From: Gemmatimonadaceae bacterium | GTDB lineage: Bacteria; Gemmatimonadota; Gemmatimonadetes; Gemmatimonadales; Gemmatimonadaceae | Length of the DNA stretch: 64,000 bases | Assembly (NCBI GenBank): GCA_036003045.1 | Contig: DASYSS010000017.1 | Location: 1 to 64,000, forward strand | Direction: 5' to 3' | The notes under the pieces: model-generated | What the model saw: only the letters and a program-made list of their open reading frames with translations | Told to the model about the DNA's origin: nothing | The model's database searches: none | Part shown: in pieces, positions 35,911 through 44,692 of the stretch | How positions within the stretch are numbered: the stretch's first letter is position 1 | How the letters are laid out: each line of letters begins with the position of its first letter | Program-made: the position numbers and the translations under genes

Positions 35911-38900
35911 ATGCGCCTTTCCTCTTCCCTCGCCCGTCGCGGTGTCACCGCGGGCGCCTTGGGTCTCTTCGTCGCGGCCACGCTGGCGTTTGCCGCTCCA
36001 TCTCTCCGCGCCCAAGCGTCCGTCAACGAGACGCGCGATCCGAACCAGCGACAGGATCCCGAGTTCGTCTCCTTCTATAAGATGTGGACGCACCACGGGA
36101 GCCCGCTCGTCGATCACCTCCCACTTGTCTCGGGCGTCCCCACGCCCAAACAGTTCCTCGGCTATTACGTCGGCGCGCCGGCGAAGCTCACGTACTACGA
36201 CAAGATCATCGCCTACTACCGGGCCCTGGCTAAGGCGACGCCGCGCGTCAGAGTCGAGACGATCGGCAAGTCGGACGAAGGCCGCGAACTGGTGGTGGTG
36301 TGGGTGTCGTCGGAAGAGAACATCAAGAATCTCCCGCACAATCGCGCGAACATGGCGAAACTCGCCGACCCGCGCGGTCTGACCGACGCGCAGGTGCGCG
36401 ACCTCATCGCCACGACCAAGCCCCACTACCATTTCCTCGGATGCCTGCACTCGGGCGAGACGGGTCCGTGCGAGATGCTGATGGAGCTCGTCTATCGGCT
36501 CGCGACGGAAACGTCGCCGCTGATCACGCAGATCCGAAACAACGTGGTCGTCTCGGTGTCGCCGGCCGCGGAGCCGGATGGACGTGATCGCAACGTCGAT
36601 TGGTTTTATCACGGGCTCGACATGAAAGCGCAGTTCGGCGCGGCGGATTCGATCGCCGCGGCGGACAGCACGCGCAACGGCGCGGCCCGAACCGACAGCG
36701 CTCATGCGGCCGGCGCCGCACCAGCGGTTCCTCCCGGGGCGGTTGGCGGTGGCCGCGGTGGTCGCGGCGGACGTGGCGGCGGTGGACGCGGCGGCGCTGG
36801 AGCAGCCGCGCCGACTGACTCCGCGGGCGGCGGTCGCGGTGGCCCGCCTGCAGGTGGCGGCGGCGGCGGGGGACGCGGTGGCAGCCTCGAGGGCGGACTT
36901 CCGTACTGGGGGAAGTACGTCTTTCACGACAACAATCGCGACATCAACCTCTCGCAGTTGGAGATGCGCGCGATCACCGATTGGTACTTCACCGCGCATC
37001 CCCCGATCATCCACGATCTACACGAGGCGCAGCCGCTGCTCTACACGTTCAGCGGCGGTCCGCCGCAGAACCCAAATCTCGATCCGATCCTCTTCACCGA
37101 GCTGCCGTTCTTCGCGAACTACGAGCTCGAGCAGATGACGAAGTACGGCATGCCGGGCGTGTACACGTACGCGTTCATGGACGGGTGGTCGCCGGGCTAC
37201 CTCGGCGCGGTCGCGTACAATCACAACGGCATGATGAAGATGTACGAGACCCAGTCGGGTCGAGACATCCCGGCCGACTCGATGGCCGACAGCATCATGT
37301 ACGCGACACCCCGCGGCCGCGGTGGACCGGGCGGCTTCGGCGGCGGCCGGGCGACGATTCCGACCGGCAAAGGCGGAACGCAGGATCGCGAGTGGTATCG
37401 CGGACTGGCGCTCCCACCGAACGGCGTCGGCACGTTCACGCGCCGCGACAACACCAACTACATGGAAACCGGCGTGCTCTCGGCGCTTCAGCTCACGTCG
37501 ATGTTTCCGCAGATGGTGTTGCAGAACTTCTATCTCAAGACGAAACACTCGATCGACGACGGCGCGAGCAAGGCGCCCTATGCGTTCGTCGTACCCGCGG
37601 CGCGGGACATGACCAAGCCCGCCGAGATGATCAACGTCTTCCGTGCGCAGGGCGTCGAAGTCGGCTCGCTCACCAAGGTGACCGTGGCCGGAAAAGACAC
37701 GTTTCCGGCGGGCTCGTACGTGATCAAGCTGAACCAACCGTACGGTCGTCTGGCGAAGAATCTACTCGAGCGACAGGTCTTCCCCGACCCCGCGCTCACG
37801 ACGTACGACGACAGCGGGTGGTCGATGGGTTGGGCATTCGGCGTCGCGGTGAAACAGGTGGACGACAAGTCGATTCTCGACGCGGCCGTGACGCCGGTGA
37901 AAGTGGCCGTCGTGAAAGGCACAGTGGCCGGCAACGGCAACGCGGGGCTTGCCGTGGCGCACCTCGGCTCCAACAACATGATCACCTTCCGCTTCGCGCT
38001 GAAGAGCGTCGCGATGAAGGTGGCCGACGCGGCGTTCACCGCCGAGGGCGTGAAGTTCCCGGCTGGTTCATTCATCGTGACCGGCTCGGCGGCAGATCTC
38101 GCCGCGGCCAGGCGCGAGGTGGATTCGCTCGGACTGACGGCGGCCGCGCTCTCATCGCTGCCGACGGTGGCGTCGCACGACGCGCCCCCGCCGCGCATCG
38201 CGATTTACTCGCAGTGGTCCGGCACGCAGGAGCTGGGCTGGTATCGGTTCACGTTCGACGAGTTCCACATCCCGTACGACCTGATCTTCAAGGAGCGCGT
38301 CGCACAAGGAAATCTCAAGAAGGATTACGACGTCATCCTGATGGCGGCGCAGAACGTGAATCGCTCGGCGGTGTTCGCGCAGAAGGCGAAACACCCGCAG
38401 CCGTACCTGAAGAGCGACAAGTACACGTTCCTCGGCATGTACGGTTCGACGCCGGATATGAGCGGCGGATTCGGCCAGGCCGGCGTCGACGCGATCAATG
38501 CGTTCCTCGACGCCGGAGGAACGTTGATCACCGCCGTGCAGTCCGTGCGCTACCCGATCGAGTTCGGCCTCGCGCGGTCGATAGACACCGAGAGTCCCAG
38601 TGGCGTGGTGGCGCAGAAGCCGCTCGTGACGGCGAAGATCGTTCGCACGGACAGCCCGGTCTTCTACGGGTATCCGGACACGATCCCGATCAAGTTCGGC
38701 CAGGGTTCGCAGGTCTTCCGCGTCGGGATCGCCGACTCGGCGAACGTGCTCGCTGAATACGCCGGCGGCGACGCGTCGGTGTTGAGCGGGCTCATGACTG
38801 GCGCCGACAACCTCCGCAATCGCGCGTTCGCCATCGACATTCCCAAAGCGCACGACGGACACGGACGCGTGCTGATGTTCGCGAACAATCCGATCTACCG

Positions 38901-39015
38901 TTGGCAGAATCATGGGGAGTTCAACATGATCTTCAACGCGATCGTGAACTGGGATGTTCCGACGCCGACGAAGACGGCCGCGCCGGTGACAAGCGTCACC
39001 CCGAGCGGGAGATAG
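35911..39015 (+). CDS. Secreted M14 family zinc carboxypeptidase
   Basis: A 1034-residue secreted protein with signal peptide ending LRAQA. An M14 fold spans about 60-380. The zinc site begins with HSGE in GCLHSGETGPCEM (His and Glu two apart), and a later His is in PIIHDLHEAQP. SDEGRELVVVW is the usual opening of the domain. A Gly/Arg-rich linker (RGGRGGRGGGGRGGAG) is inserted near residues 280-325, and a second smaller one (RGRGGPGGFGG) near 470. The C-terminal 500 residues include a class-I glutamine amidotransferase-like or fold-related domain (GSTPDMSGGFGQAGVDAINA). It probably degrades peptides outside the cell. It is preceded by the repeat element, not by an operon partner. Confidence 0.88.
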   Translation: MRLSSSLARRGVTAGALGLFVAATLAFAAPSLRAQASVNETRDPNQRQDPEFVSFYKMWTHHGSPLVDHLPLVSGVPTPKQFLGYYVGAPAKLTYYDKIIAYYRALAKATPRVRVETIGKSDEGRELVVVWVSSEENIKNLPHNRANMAKLADPRGLTDAQVRDLIATTKPHYHFLGCLHSGETGPCEMLMELVYRLATETSPLITQIRNNVVVSVSPAAEPDGRDRNVDWFYHGLDMKAQFGAADSIAAADSTRNGAARTDSAHAAGAAPAVPPGAVGGGRGGRGGRGGGGRGGAGAAAPTDSAGGGRGGPPAGGGGGGGRGGSLEGGLPYWGKYVFHDNNRDINLSQLEMRAITDWYFTAHPPIIHDLHEAQPLLYTFSGGPPQNPNLDPILFTELPFFANYELEQMTKYGMPGVYTYAFMDGWSPGYLGAVAYNHNGMMKMYETQSGRDIPADSMADSIMYATPRGRGGPGGFGGGRATIPTGKGGTQDREWYRGLALPPNGVGTFTRRDNTNYMETGVLSALQLTSMFPQMVLQNFYLKTKHSIDDGASKAPYAFVVPAARDMTKPAEMINVFRAQGVEVGSLTKVTVAGKDTFPAGSYVIKLNQPYGRLAKNLLERQVFPDPALTTYDDSGWSMGWAFGVAVKQVDDKSILDAAVTPVKVAVVKGTVAGNGNAGLAVAHLGSNNMITFRFALKSVAMKVADAAFTAEGVKFPAGSFIVTGSAADLAAARREVDSLGLTAAALSSLPTVASHDAPPPRIAIYSQWSGTQELGWYRFTFDEFHIPYDLIFKERVAQGNLKKDYDVILMAAQNVNRSAVFAQKAKHPQPYLKSDKYTFLGMYGSTPDMSGGFGQAGVDAINAFLDAGGTLITAVQSVRYPIEFGLARSIDTESPSGVVAQKPLVTAKIVRTDSPVFYGYPDTIPIKFGQGSQVFRVGIADSANVLAEYAGGDASVLSGLMTGADNLRNRAFAIDIPKAHDGHGRVLMFANNPIYRWQNHGEFNMIFNAIVNWDVPTPTKTAAPVTSVTPSGR

Positions 39016-39161
39016 CGAAGCAATCCGCGCTCTCGCCCACACCCCAGATCCACGCCTGTCACAACTCCGCAGCCAATCCTGTCTATATAGCGAATAGCGG
39101 TTCGGCGGCCCGGCCATTGCGGGGGTCGCCGTACCGCGGCTCGCATCGGATTGGAGGAGGA

Positions 39162-39488
39162 ATGCTTTTCAGAAAGGCGCGCACACGACAGACGCGCATC
39201 GCGCGCGCATTCTATTGTGACATCCTGGAAGGCCGACAAGTGTGGGACGGAGAGCGCGAACGGCGCGCGGATCTGTCGTTCATCGTCGAGGGAACGCGCA
39301 TCGACGTCGGTGCGAGCGGGCCGGCCGACGACAGCGAGGCGGTCGTTCTCTCGGTTCCCAACCCGGACGCGGTGGCTGAGCGATGCTGGGATGCCGGCTA
39401 CAGCGTTCGCGTGGCCGATGAGGCCACGGGTGAGACGGCGCTGTCCGTGATCGATCCATTCGGCCGCCGCATCGATCTCGTCCGATGA
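39162..39488 (+). CDS. VOC (glyoxalase/bleomycin-resistance-like) protein
   Basis: A 108-residue single VOC-type module: ARAFYCDILEG is the first beta-alpha unit, LSFIVEGTRIDVG the next strands, and SVIDPFGRRIDLVR the final Asp-Pro-Phe-Gly turn that closes the domain. The metal ligands cannot be assigned with confidence. GGAGGAGG lies directly before the ATG. The gene overlaps the SigJ-type sigma gene by 4 bp, so the two are translated together. A sensor or binding role for the sigma factor is possible, but the family also includes enzymes and resistance proteins. Confidence 0.75.
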   Translation: MLFRKARTRQTRIARAFYCDILEGRQVWDGERERRADLSFIVEGTRIDVGASGPADDSEAVVLSVPNPDAVAERCWDAGYSVRVADEATGETALSVIDPFGRRIDLVR

Positions 39489-40384
39489 CGTCTGTGCCGA
39501 ACCCCAGCGAAACTCGCTCGGATGTCTTCGCGTCGACGCGACCGCTGCTCTTCGCGATCGCGTATCGCATGCTCGGCAGCGTCACCGACGCCGAGGACCT
39601 GGTGCAAGACGCGTATCTCCGATGGCTCGAGGCGCCGGAGAGGGATGTGCGGGCGCCGCGCGCGTATCTCGCGACGATCGTCACTCGGCTCGCCATCAAT
39701 CACATGCAGTCGGCGCGTACCAGACGCGAAACCTACGTGGGGCCGTGGCTCCCGGAGCCGCTCATGACCGAACACGCGCCCGATGCCTCCGAGCCCCTCG
39801 AGCTGGCGGAGTCGTTGTCGATGGCGTTTTTGATGATGCTCGAGCGACTGTCGCCGACCGAACGTGCCGTGCTGCTCCTGCACGACGTGTTCGAGTTCGA
39901 CTATTCCGAGATCGCGCGCATCGTCGACAAGTCCGAGGTGAACTGCCGCCAACTGCTGACGCGCGCGAAAAAGCACATCGGCGAACCGCGCGTGCGCTTC
40001 GACGTCGACCCGGCACAGGGCGACCGATTGCTCCACCGATTCATCGAGGCAACGCGTGCCGGCGACATCGACGGGTTGGTCGGCGTGCTCGCGGAGGACA
40101 TCACGCTCTGGGGCGATGGCGGCGGCAAAGTCACGGGCGCGGCGTTGCGCCCGGTTCACGGCGCGGGATCGGTGGCGAAATTCGTGGTTCAGCGGGCCCG
40201 AAGCGGTGCGTCGCCCGAAAACACGCTGCGTCCGACGCGGATCAACGGGCAACCGGGCTTCGTCATTTACCGCGATGGACAACCGCTCGCGGCGCTCGTT
40301 CTCGATGTCCGCGACGAGCGGATCCACAACATCTACGCGATCGCGAATCCCGACAAGCTCCACGCTCTCGCCTTGCCGGCGTAG
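39485..40384 (+). CDS. sigJ: ECF sigma factor, SigJ/ECF41-type
   Basis: A 299-residue ECF sigma factor. Region 2 (about 12-80) shows LLFAIAYRMLGSVTDAEDLVQDAYLRW; region 4 (about 105-165) shows LSPTERAVLLLHDVFEFDYSEIARIVDKSE. A SnoaL-like C-terminal domain follows (170-299) with the characteristic WGDGGGKV at about 212-219, which in ECF41-type factors controls activity in place of an anti-sigma factor. ECF41 genes usually sit beside a carboxymuconolactone or oxidoreductase-type gene; here the neighbours are a VOC protein (4-bp overlap) and a membrane protein. The symbol is given by similarity of architecture. Confidence 0.9.
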   Translation: MTSVPNPSETRSDVFASTRPLLFAIAYRMLGSVTDAEDLVQDAYLRWLEAPERDVRAPRAYLATIVTRLAINHMQSARTRRETYVGPWLPEPLMTEHAPDASEPLELAESLSMAFLMMLERLSPTERAVLLLHDVFEFDYSEIARIVDKSEVNCRQLLTRAKKHIGEPRVRFDVDPAQGDRLLHRFIEATRAGDIDGLVGVLAEDITLWGDGGGKVTGAALRPVHGAGSVAKFVVQRARSGASPENTLRPTRINGQPGFVIYRDGQPLAALVLDVRDERIHNIYAIANPDKLHALALPA

Positions 40385-40429
40385 CGGGTGGGGGAGGCGG
40401 CTTCACATCGCATCGGAGGATGCTCATCC

Positions 40430-40996
40430 ATGTATTCCATATTTCTGTTCCTGCACATCGTCGGCGCGCTCGGCATTTTCGCCGGCATGGCAATCGAACA
40501 AGCTGCGCTGATCAACCTGCGTCGCGCGAGAACGATCTCGCAGGCCAGCGAGTGGCTGTCGCTGTCGCGCGGGCTGCAGCGCTTCGCCGGACCGTCGGCT
40601 CTGGCCCTGCTCGCCACCGGCGTCTACATGATGGTCACGCGCTGGAGCCATCAGGCGTGGGCGGGGCTCGGGCTCGTCGGCATGATTCTGCTTGCATTGA
40701 TCGGCGCGCTGGTCACCGGGCGACGAATGAAGCCGATTGGACAAGCGCTACTCTCCGGCGACGCGAGCGGACCGCTTCCTACGACGGTGCGCGAGCGACT
40801 CGCCGATCCCGCGCTACGATTGTCGGCGTGGGTGCGCCTCGGGCTGGCGCTCGGAATCGTGTTCAACATGTCCGTGAAACCTGGAACGACAGGAGCCGTC
40901 GCCGCCCTGCTGGTCGGATCGGCGATCGGAGCGCTGGCGGCGCAACTCGCCGGTGGATTCTCACGCCCAATGCGTCGGCCCGCGGCGCAAGAGTAG
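40430..40996 (+). CDS. Integral membrane protein (DUF2269-like)
   Basis: A 188-residue membrane protein with about four TMs: YSIFLFLHIVGALGIFAGMA, SALALLATGVYMMV, LGLVGMILLALIGALV, and two near the C-terminus. GGAGGA is 9 nt before the chosen ATG; the frame opens 42 bp earlier without a ribosome site. It follows the sigma factor after 45 bp, so it is probably its target or in its transcript. Function is unknown. Confidence 0.75.
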   Translation: MYSIFLFLHIVGALGIFAGMAIEQAALINLRRARTISQASEWLSLSRGLQRFAGPSALALLATGVYMMVTRWSHQAWAGLGLVGMILLALIGALVTGRRMKPIGQALLSGDASGPLPTTVRERLADPALRLSAWVRLGLALGIVFNMSVKPGTTGAVAALLVGSAIGALAAQLAGGFSRPMRRPAAQE

Positions 40997-41002
40997 AGGG
41001 TC

Positions 41003-41035
41003 TTGACCAACTATAGCCACTGTGGCTATAGTTGG
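41003..41035 (+). promoter_or_regulatory. PadR operator overlapping a leaderless promoter
   Basis: TTGACC (41003-41008), an 18-bp spacer and TATAGT (41027-41032) form a strong promoter. A perfect palindrome, 14-bp arms around a single T (41007-41020, 41022-41035), covers it from the -35 to the -10 element. The padR start codon is at 41038, only 5 bp past the -10 element, where transcription should begin, so the mRNA probably has no leader. A bound PadR dimer would exclude RNA polymerase. Confidence 0.8.
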
Positions 41036-41037
41036 CC

Positions 41038-41397
41038 ATGACGGTCGATCGCGACGAGGTCGCGGCGCTCCTTCCCCTCCCGCCCGCCACCTTTCACATC
41101 CTGCTCGCTCTTCTGGACGAGGATCGGCACGGCTATGCGATCATCCAGGATGTCGAAGAGCGCACGGGCGGCGAGCTGCGCATGAGCGCCGGAACGCTCT
41201 ACCGCTCGATCGCGCGGATGGTCGAGCAGGGACTCATCAGCGAGGTCGCGAAGCGCCGCCCCGACGATGACGACGCGCGGCGGCGTTACTACCGGCTGAC
41301 GGCCTTGGGCAACGCCGTGGCGCGCGCCGAGATGGGCCGTCTTTCCGACCTCGTGCGTCTGGCCCGTCAACGAGGACTCACGCCGGGGACGACGTGA
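41038..41397 (+). CDS. PadR family transcriptional regulator (paired with ADOP 2)
   Basis: A 119-residue PadR: PATFHILLALLDEDRHGYAI, then MSAGTLYRSIARMVEQGLIS and the wing DDDDARRRYYRLTALG. It belongs to a different subgroup from the other two PadR proteins in the window (longer N-terminus, no GWG motif). The ATG at 41038 is used in place of a TTG 6 nt earlier, which lies inside the palindrome. The next gene starts at GTG overlapping the TGA by 4 bp. Autoregulation through the palindrome is very likely. Confidence 0.92.
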   Translation: MTVDRDEVAALLPLPPATFHILLALLDEDRHGYAIIQDVEERTGGELRMSAGTLYRSIARMVEQGLISEVAKRRPDDDDARRRYYRLTALGNAVARAEMGRLSDLVRLARQRGLTPGTT

Positions 41398-44087
41398 GGC
41401 GCCTCTATCGCGCGCTGCTCCATCTCTACCCACGACGCTTCAGCGAAGAATACGGCGAGGAGCTGTGGCGCGCTTTCGAGCAATCCGCGCGCCACCGCTC
41501 GACGCTCGGCCGGCTCGCGGCGGCGCTGAGCGACGTCATGCCGAACGCGATCGCCGCGCACTGGGATGTTCTGCGGCACGGCGCCGCCGCCGGAACGACC
41601 TGGCCCGCATTCGGGAGCGACATCCGCTTCGCATTTCGACAGATCAAGGCCGCGCCTCTCGTTTCCGGCGTCGTGATCGCCGTGCTTGCGCTCGGCATCG
41701 GGATCAACGCCGGTCTGCTCACCGTTCTCGACATCTTCGTGTGGCAGCCGGCGCCCGGCATTTCGCGCGACGCGTCGCTCGCGCGCCTGCTGCCTCGCGC
41801 GTCACGCCCCAACGGGCGGGGGGAGAAGAGCTCGACTTCCCTGTCGTACCCCGAGATTCTCGAGCTCCGGGAGCGGCGCGACGTCTTCGCGGATGTCGCC
41901 GGTTGGACGAGTCTACCCCTCGGGGTCGATTTGGGCGCCGGCGCCGAATCGATGACGACCTTTTTTCCGACAGCGAATTTGTTCCGCGTGCTTCGCGTGT
42001 CGCTCGCCGCCGGGGCCGGCTTTCCCGACGAAGCCGACCGATCGTACGTGCCATCCGCCATCATTCCGCACTCGATCTGGATGACGCACTTCGGCGGGTT
42101 GCCGGATGTGATCGGAAAGACGATCCGCGTGATGAATCAACCGTTCACCATCGTCGGCGTCGCCCCGCCGCTTTTCAACGGACCCGACATCCAGGCGTTC
42201 GGACAGCCGGCGATCTGGGTTCCCCTGGGCACACGCGGGTCGCTCGCGCCGAGCGATGCTCGAGATGTCTCGGCTCGGCGGACTGTGGCCTTCCGAACAG
42301 TCGCGCGGCTCGCGCCAGGCGTCGCGCCAGACGACGTCGCCCGGATGACGACAGCGACCGCGACGCGACTCGCGCAGCTCGAGCCGACGAGGCATGCGAG
42401 TCTAACGATCGACGCAGTACGACTCACCGCCATGCGCCCCGGTGGCGACCGGACGGAGACGATCGCCGGGATCGCGCTCGTTGCCGCGCTGATCGTCGTG
42501 ATCACCTGCACCAACGTCAGCGCGCTGCTCCTCGGACGCGCGGCGGCGCGTCGCCGGGAGATCGCGGTCCGGCTCGCCCTCGGCGCGACGCGGCGCCGGC
42601 TCATTCGACAAATGCTGACGGAGTCGCTCGTCCACGCGCTGCTCGGCGCCACGGTCGCGCTCGTGTTGTATGCCGTGGTCATCAAGCTCGCGTACGCGAC
42701 CATTCCCGACATCATTTATGGGTTGACGCCGCGGCTGCCGACGTTTCTCTCCGCGGCCGCGCTCGCGCTTGTGACGACGATCGTCTTCGGCCTCGCGCCC
42801 GCGCTGCACGCGACGAACGCCGACATCGGCGAGGCGATGAAGAACAGCGGGAGCGGCTCCATTCAGCGTTCGCGGGTGCAGACGTTGTTCGTCGTAGCGC
42901 AATTGGCGTGCAGCCAACCGGTGCTAGTCGTCACGTCGCTCGTGCTGGCGGACTTACGCGCGTCGGCAAACGAGAACGCGTCACGGGCGCCGGCGTCAGT
43001 GATCACGATGGCGTCGACGTTGATGAGGCCCGAGCATTCTGCGGCGTCTGAGAGTCGCGACGCCGTGGCGGATCTCCGTGCTGTGCAGTCGATTCGCGAC
43101 CGACTCGAGCGCGTTCCGGCTGTGCTTTCGGTCGGCCTCAGCACGGAGGGCGCCGGCGTCAGCGCGGAGGGCGAGGAGGGAAGGTCGATCGTCATAACCG
43201 GGCGAGCGGACGTGGCGGCCGGCGGCGGAGTTCCGACGCGCCTTCATCAACTCTACGTGAGCTCGGGATACCTCGCGACGCTCGGACGGCCGATCACTCG
43301 CGGTCGCGCGCTCACTCCGGATGACGATCGCGCGGGTTCATCGGCCGTCGTCGTCAACGAGGCAGCGGCATCGGCTCTCTGGCCCGGTGAGAATCCAATA
43401 GGCAAACGTCTCTCACGCCAATCCGACGACGGACTGCAATCGACGCCGCTCGAGGTGGTCGGCGTGGTTGGCCGCGCTCCTTACGAGGGTGAAGAGACGG
43501 AACCGACCGCGCTGGTCTACGCGCCGCTTTCGACGGCCTCGGGTTGGTGGGACGCGAGACTTGCCGTGCGAACGGCAGGAGACGCTCGCGCGACGCTGCC
43601 ACAGCTACGCGCCGCCATTCGCGAAGTAGAGCCCTACGCCGCCCTCGGCGACATCTCGACGCTGGCGGAGCGCTACGCGGCGCAGCGGCAAGAGGCGGTG
43701 CAGTCGAACGCCGCCGCGTTCGCGACCGGCGCCGCCGCGTTGGTGCTCGCGTCACTCGGTCTCTACGCGATCATCGCGTTCGCGGTCGCGCAGCGTACGC
43801 GGGAAATCGGCGTGCGCATGGCGATGGGCGCGAGCCCGAAGCGCGTGGTTCAGGAATTCTTCAAGAACGGCGTCCGCGTATCGGCGATCGGTCTCGCGAT
43901 CGGACTGCCGGCGACGGTGATCGGCATCAGACTCGTCAAAGCAAGTCTCTTCGGATTCACGATTCACAACGTCGCCGCGGTGCTCGTCGTCGTGCCGATG
44001 CTCATCGCCGTGGCGGGGGTGGCGAGCTGGCTGCCGGCGCGGCGCGCCGGGCGAGTCGACCCGCTGATCGCGTTGCGGGCCGAATAG
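41394..44087 (+). CDS. ADOP-type ABC transporter permease 2
   Basis: An 897-residue permease starting at GTG in the padR stop (GTGA). The N-terminal helix region is of the shorter kind, MRRLYRALLHLYPRRFSEEYG, unlike the EELRLHIEM-type N-terminus of the other two. Two MacB-like units follow (PLVSGVVIAVLALGIGINAG; LALVTTIVFGLAPALHATNA; then the second half ending SWLPARRAGRVDPLIALRAE). QRTREIGVRMAMGASPKRVV is the family's signature loop. It would act in the inner membrane; the ATPase partner is not encoded here. Confidence 0.92.
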   Translation: MRRLYRALLHLYPRRFSEEYGEELWRAFEQSARHRSTLGRLAAALSDVMPNAIAAHWDVLRHGAAAGTTWPAFGSDIRFAFRQIKAAPLVSGVVIAVLALGIGINAGLLTVLDIFVWQPAPGISRDASLARLLPRASRPNGRGEKSSTSLSYPEILELRERRDVFADVAGWTSLPLGVDLGAGAESMTTFFPTANLFRVLRVSLAAGAGFPDEADRSYVPSAIIPHSIWMTHFGGLPDVIGKTIRVMNQPFTIVGVAPPLFNGPDIQAFGQPAIWVPLGTRGSLAPSDARDVSARRTVAFRTVARLAPGVAPDDVARMTTATATRLAQLEPTRHASLTIDAVRLTAMRPGGDRTETIAGIALVAALIVVITCTNVSALLLGRAAARRREIAVRLALGATRRRLIRQMLTESLVHALLGATVALVLYAVVIKLAYATIPDIIYGLTPRLPTFLSAAALALVTTIVFGLAPALHATNADIGEAMKNSGSGSIQRSRVQTLFVVAQLACSQPVLVVTSLVLADLRASANENASRAPASVITMASTLMRPEHSAASESRDAVADLRAVQSIRDRLERVPAVLSVGLSTEGAGVSAEGEEGRSIVITGRADVAAGGGVPTRLHQLYVSSGYLATLGRPITRGRALTPDDDRAGSSAVVVNEAAASALWPGENPIGKRLSRQSDDGLQSTPLEVVGVVGRAPYEGEETEPTALVYAPLSTASGWWDARLAVRTAGDARATLPQLRAAIREVEPYAALGDISTLAERYAAQRQEAVQSNAAAFATGAAALVLASLGLYAIIAFAVAQRTREIGVRMAMGASPKRVVQEFFKNGVRVSAIGLAIGLPATVIGIRLVKASLFGFTIHNVAAVLVVVPMLIAVAGVASWLPARRAGRVDPLIALRAE

Positions 44088-44109
44088 GTCGCAACGTTCG
44101 CGACGCTGC

Positions 44110-44682
44110 CTATTTCCTGCTCATTCCGATCCGGTTGACGACGGCTTCGTCGAGCTCGATGTCCCAGGCGAGTGTGAGCTGCTCTTCCGGCGTGTCCGCT
44201 CCGGCCGCATAAGTCCCCTTGCTCTCCAAGTGCAGCCGCCCGCCGGCGTACCGATAGTTCGAGAACCACTTGGCGATGTCGGCCTGGAGATACGCCACAG
44301 TGCGCACGACGGTGGTTCCCGGAATGATGTACGTGAGATTCGCCTGTGTGATTCGGTTGTCTTTGTCGAGGAAGAGGACGAGATACGCCGCGCCGGAACG
44401 ATTCAGTGCGGTGTCGTCCCTGTTGTTCTTGACGAGGCGGGCGCGCGCCGTCGCGTCGATCGATGCCGCGTACATCTGGATCGCGAGCGCGTTGACTCGC
44501 CCGCCGAAGAATTCGTCTGTAAGGCTGACGAACGCGCTCGTGGCGTCGACGTGGCTCTTTCCGAGCGTTAGGACCTTCGACTTCTGGACGTCGAGATCAA
44601 ATCGGCCGCGCGGCGGCGCGACCGAGAGCAGCGCCACAGACGCAACTGGAAGCCAAATCCACCGCATCGAATTCAGCCCCAC
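44110..44682 (-). CDS. Hypothetical secreted protein downstream of GH27
   Basis: A 190-residue protein starting at GTG, with GAGGTGG 5 nt upstream. It has a hydrophobic N-terminus (MRWIWLPVASVALLSVAPP) that looks like a signal peptide and no lipobox. The rest is alpha/beta with FVSLTDEFFGGRVNALAIQ and LTLAWDIELDEAVVNR. No family recognised. The start is 10 bp after the GH27 stop, so the two are one operon; the protein may assist the glycosidase or be unrelated to sugar. Confidence 0.65.
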   Translation of the reverse strand: MGLNSMRWIWLPVASVALLSVAPPRGRFDLDVQKSKVLTLGKSHVDATSAFVSLTDEFFGGRVNALAIQMYAASIDATARARLVKNNRDDTALNRSGAAYLVLFLDKDNRITQANLTYIIPGTTVVRTVAYLQADIAKWFSNYRYAGGRLHLESKGTYAAGADTPEEQLTLAWDIELDEAVVNRIGMSRK

Positions 44683-44692
44683 GCTTCCACCT

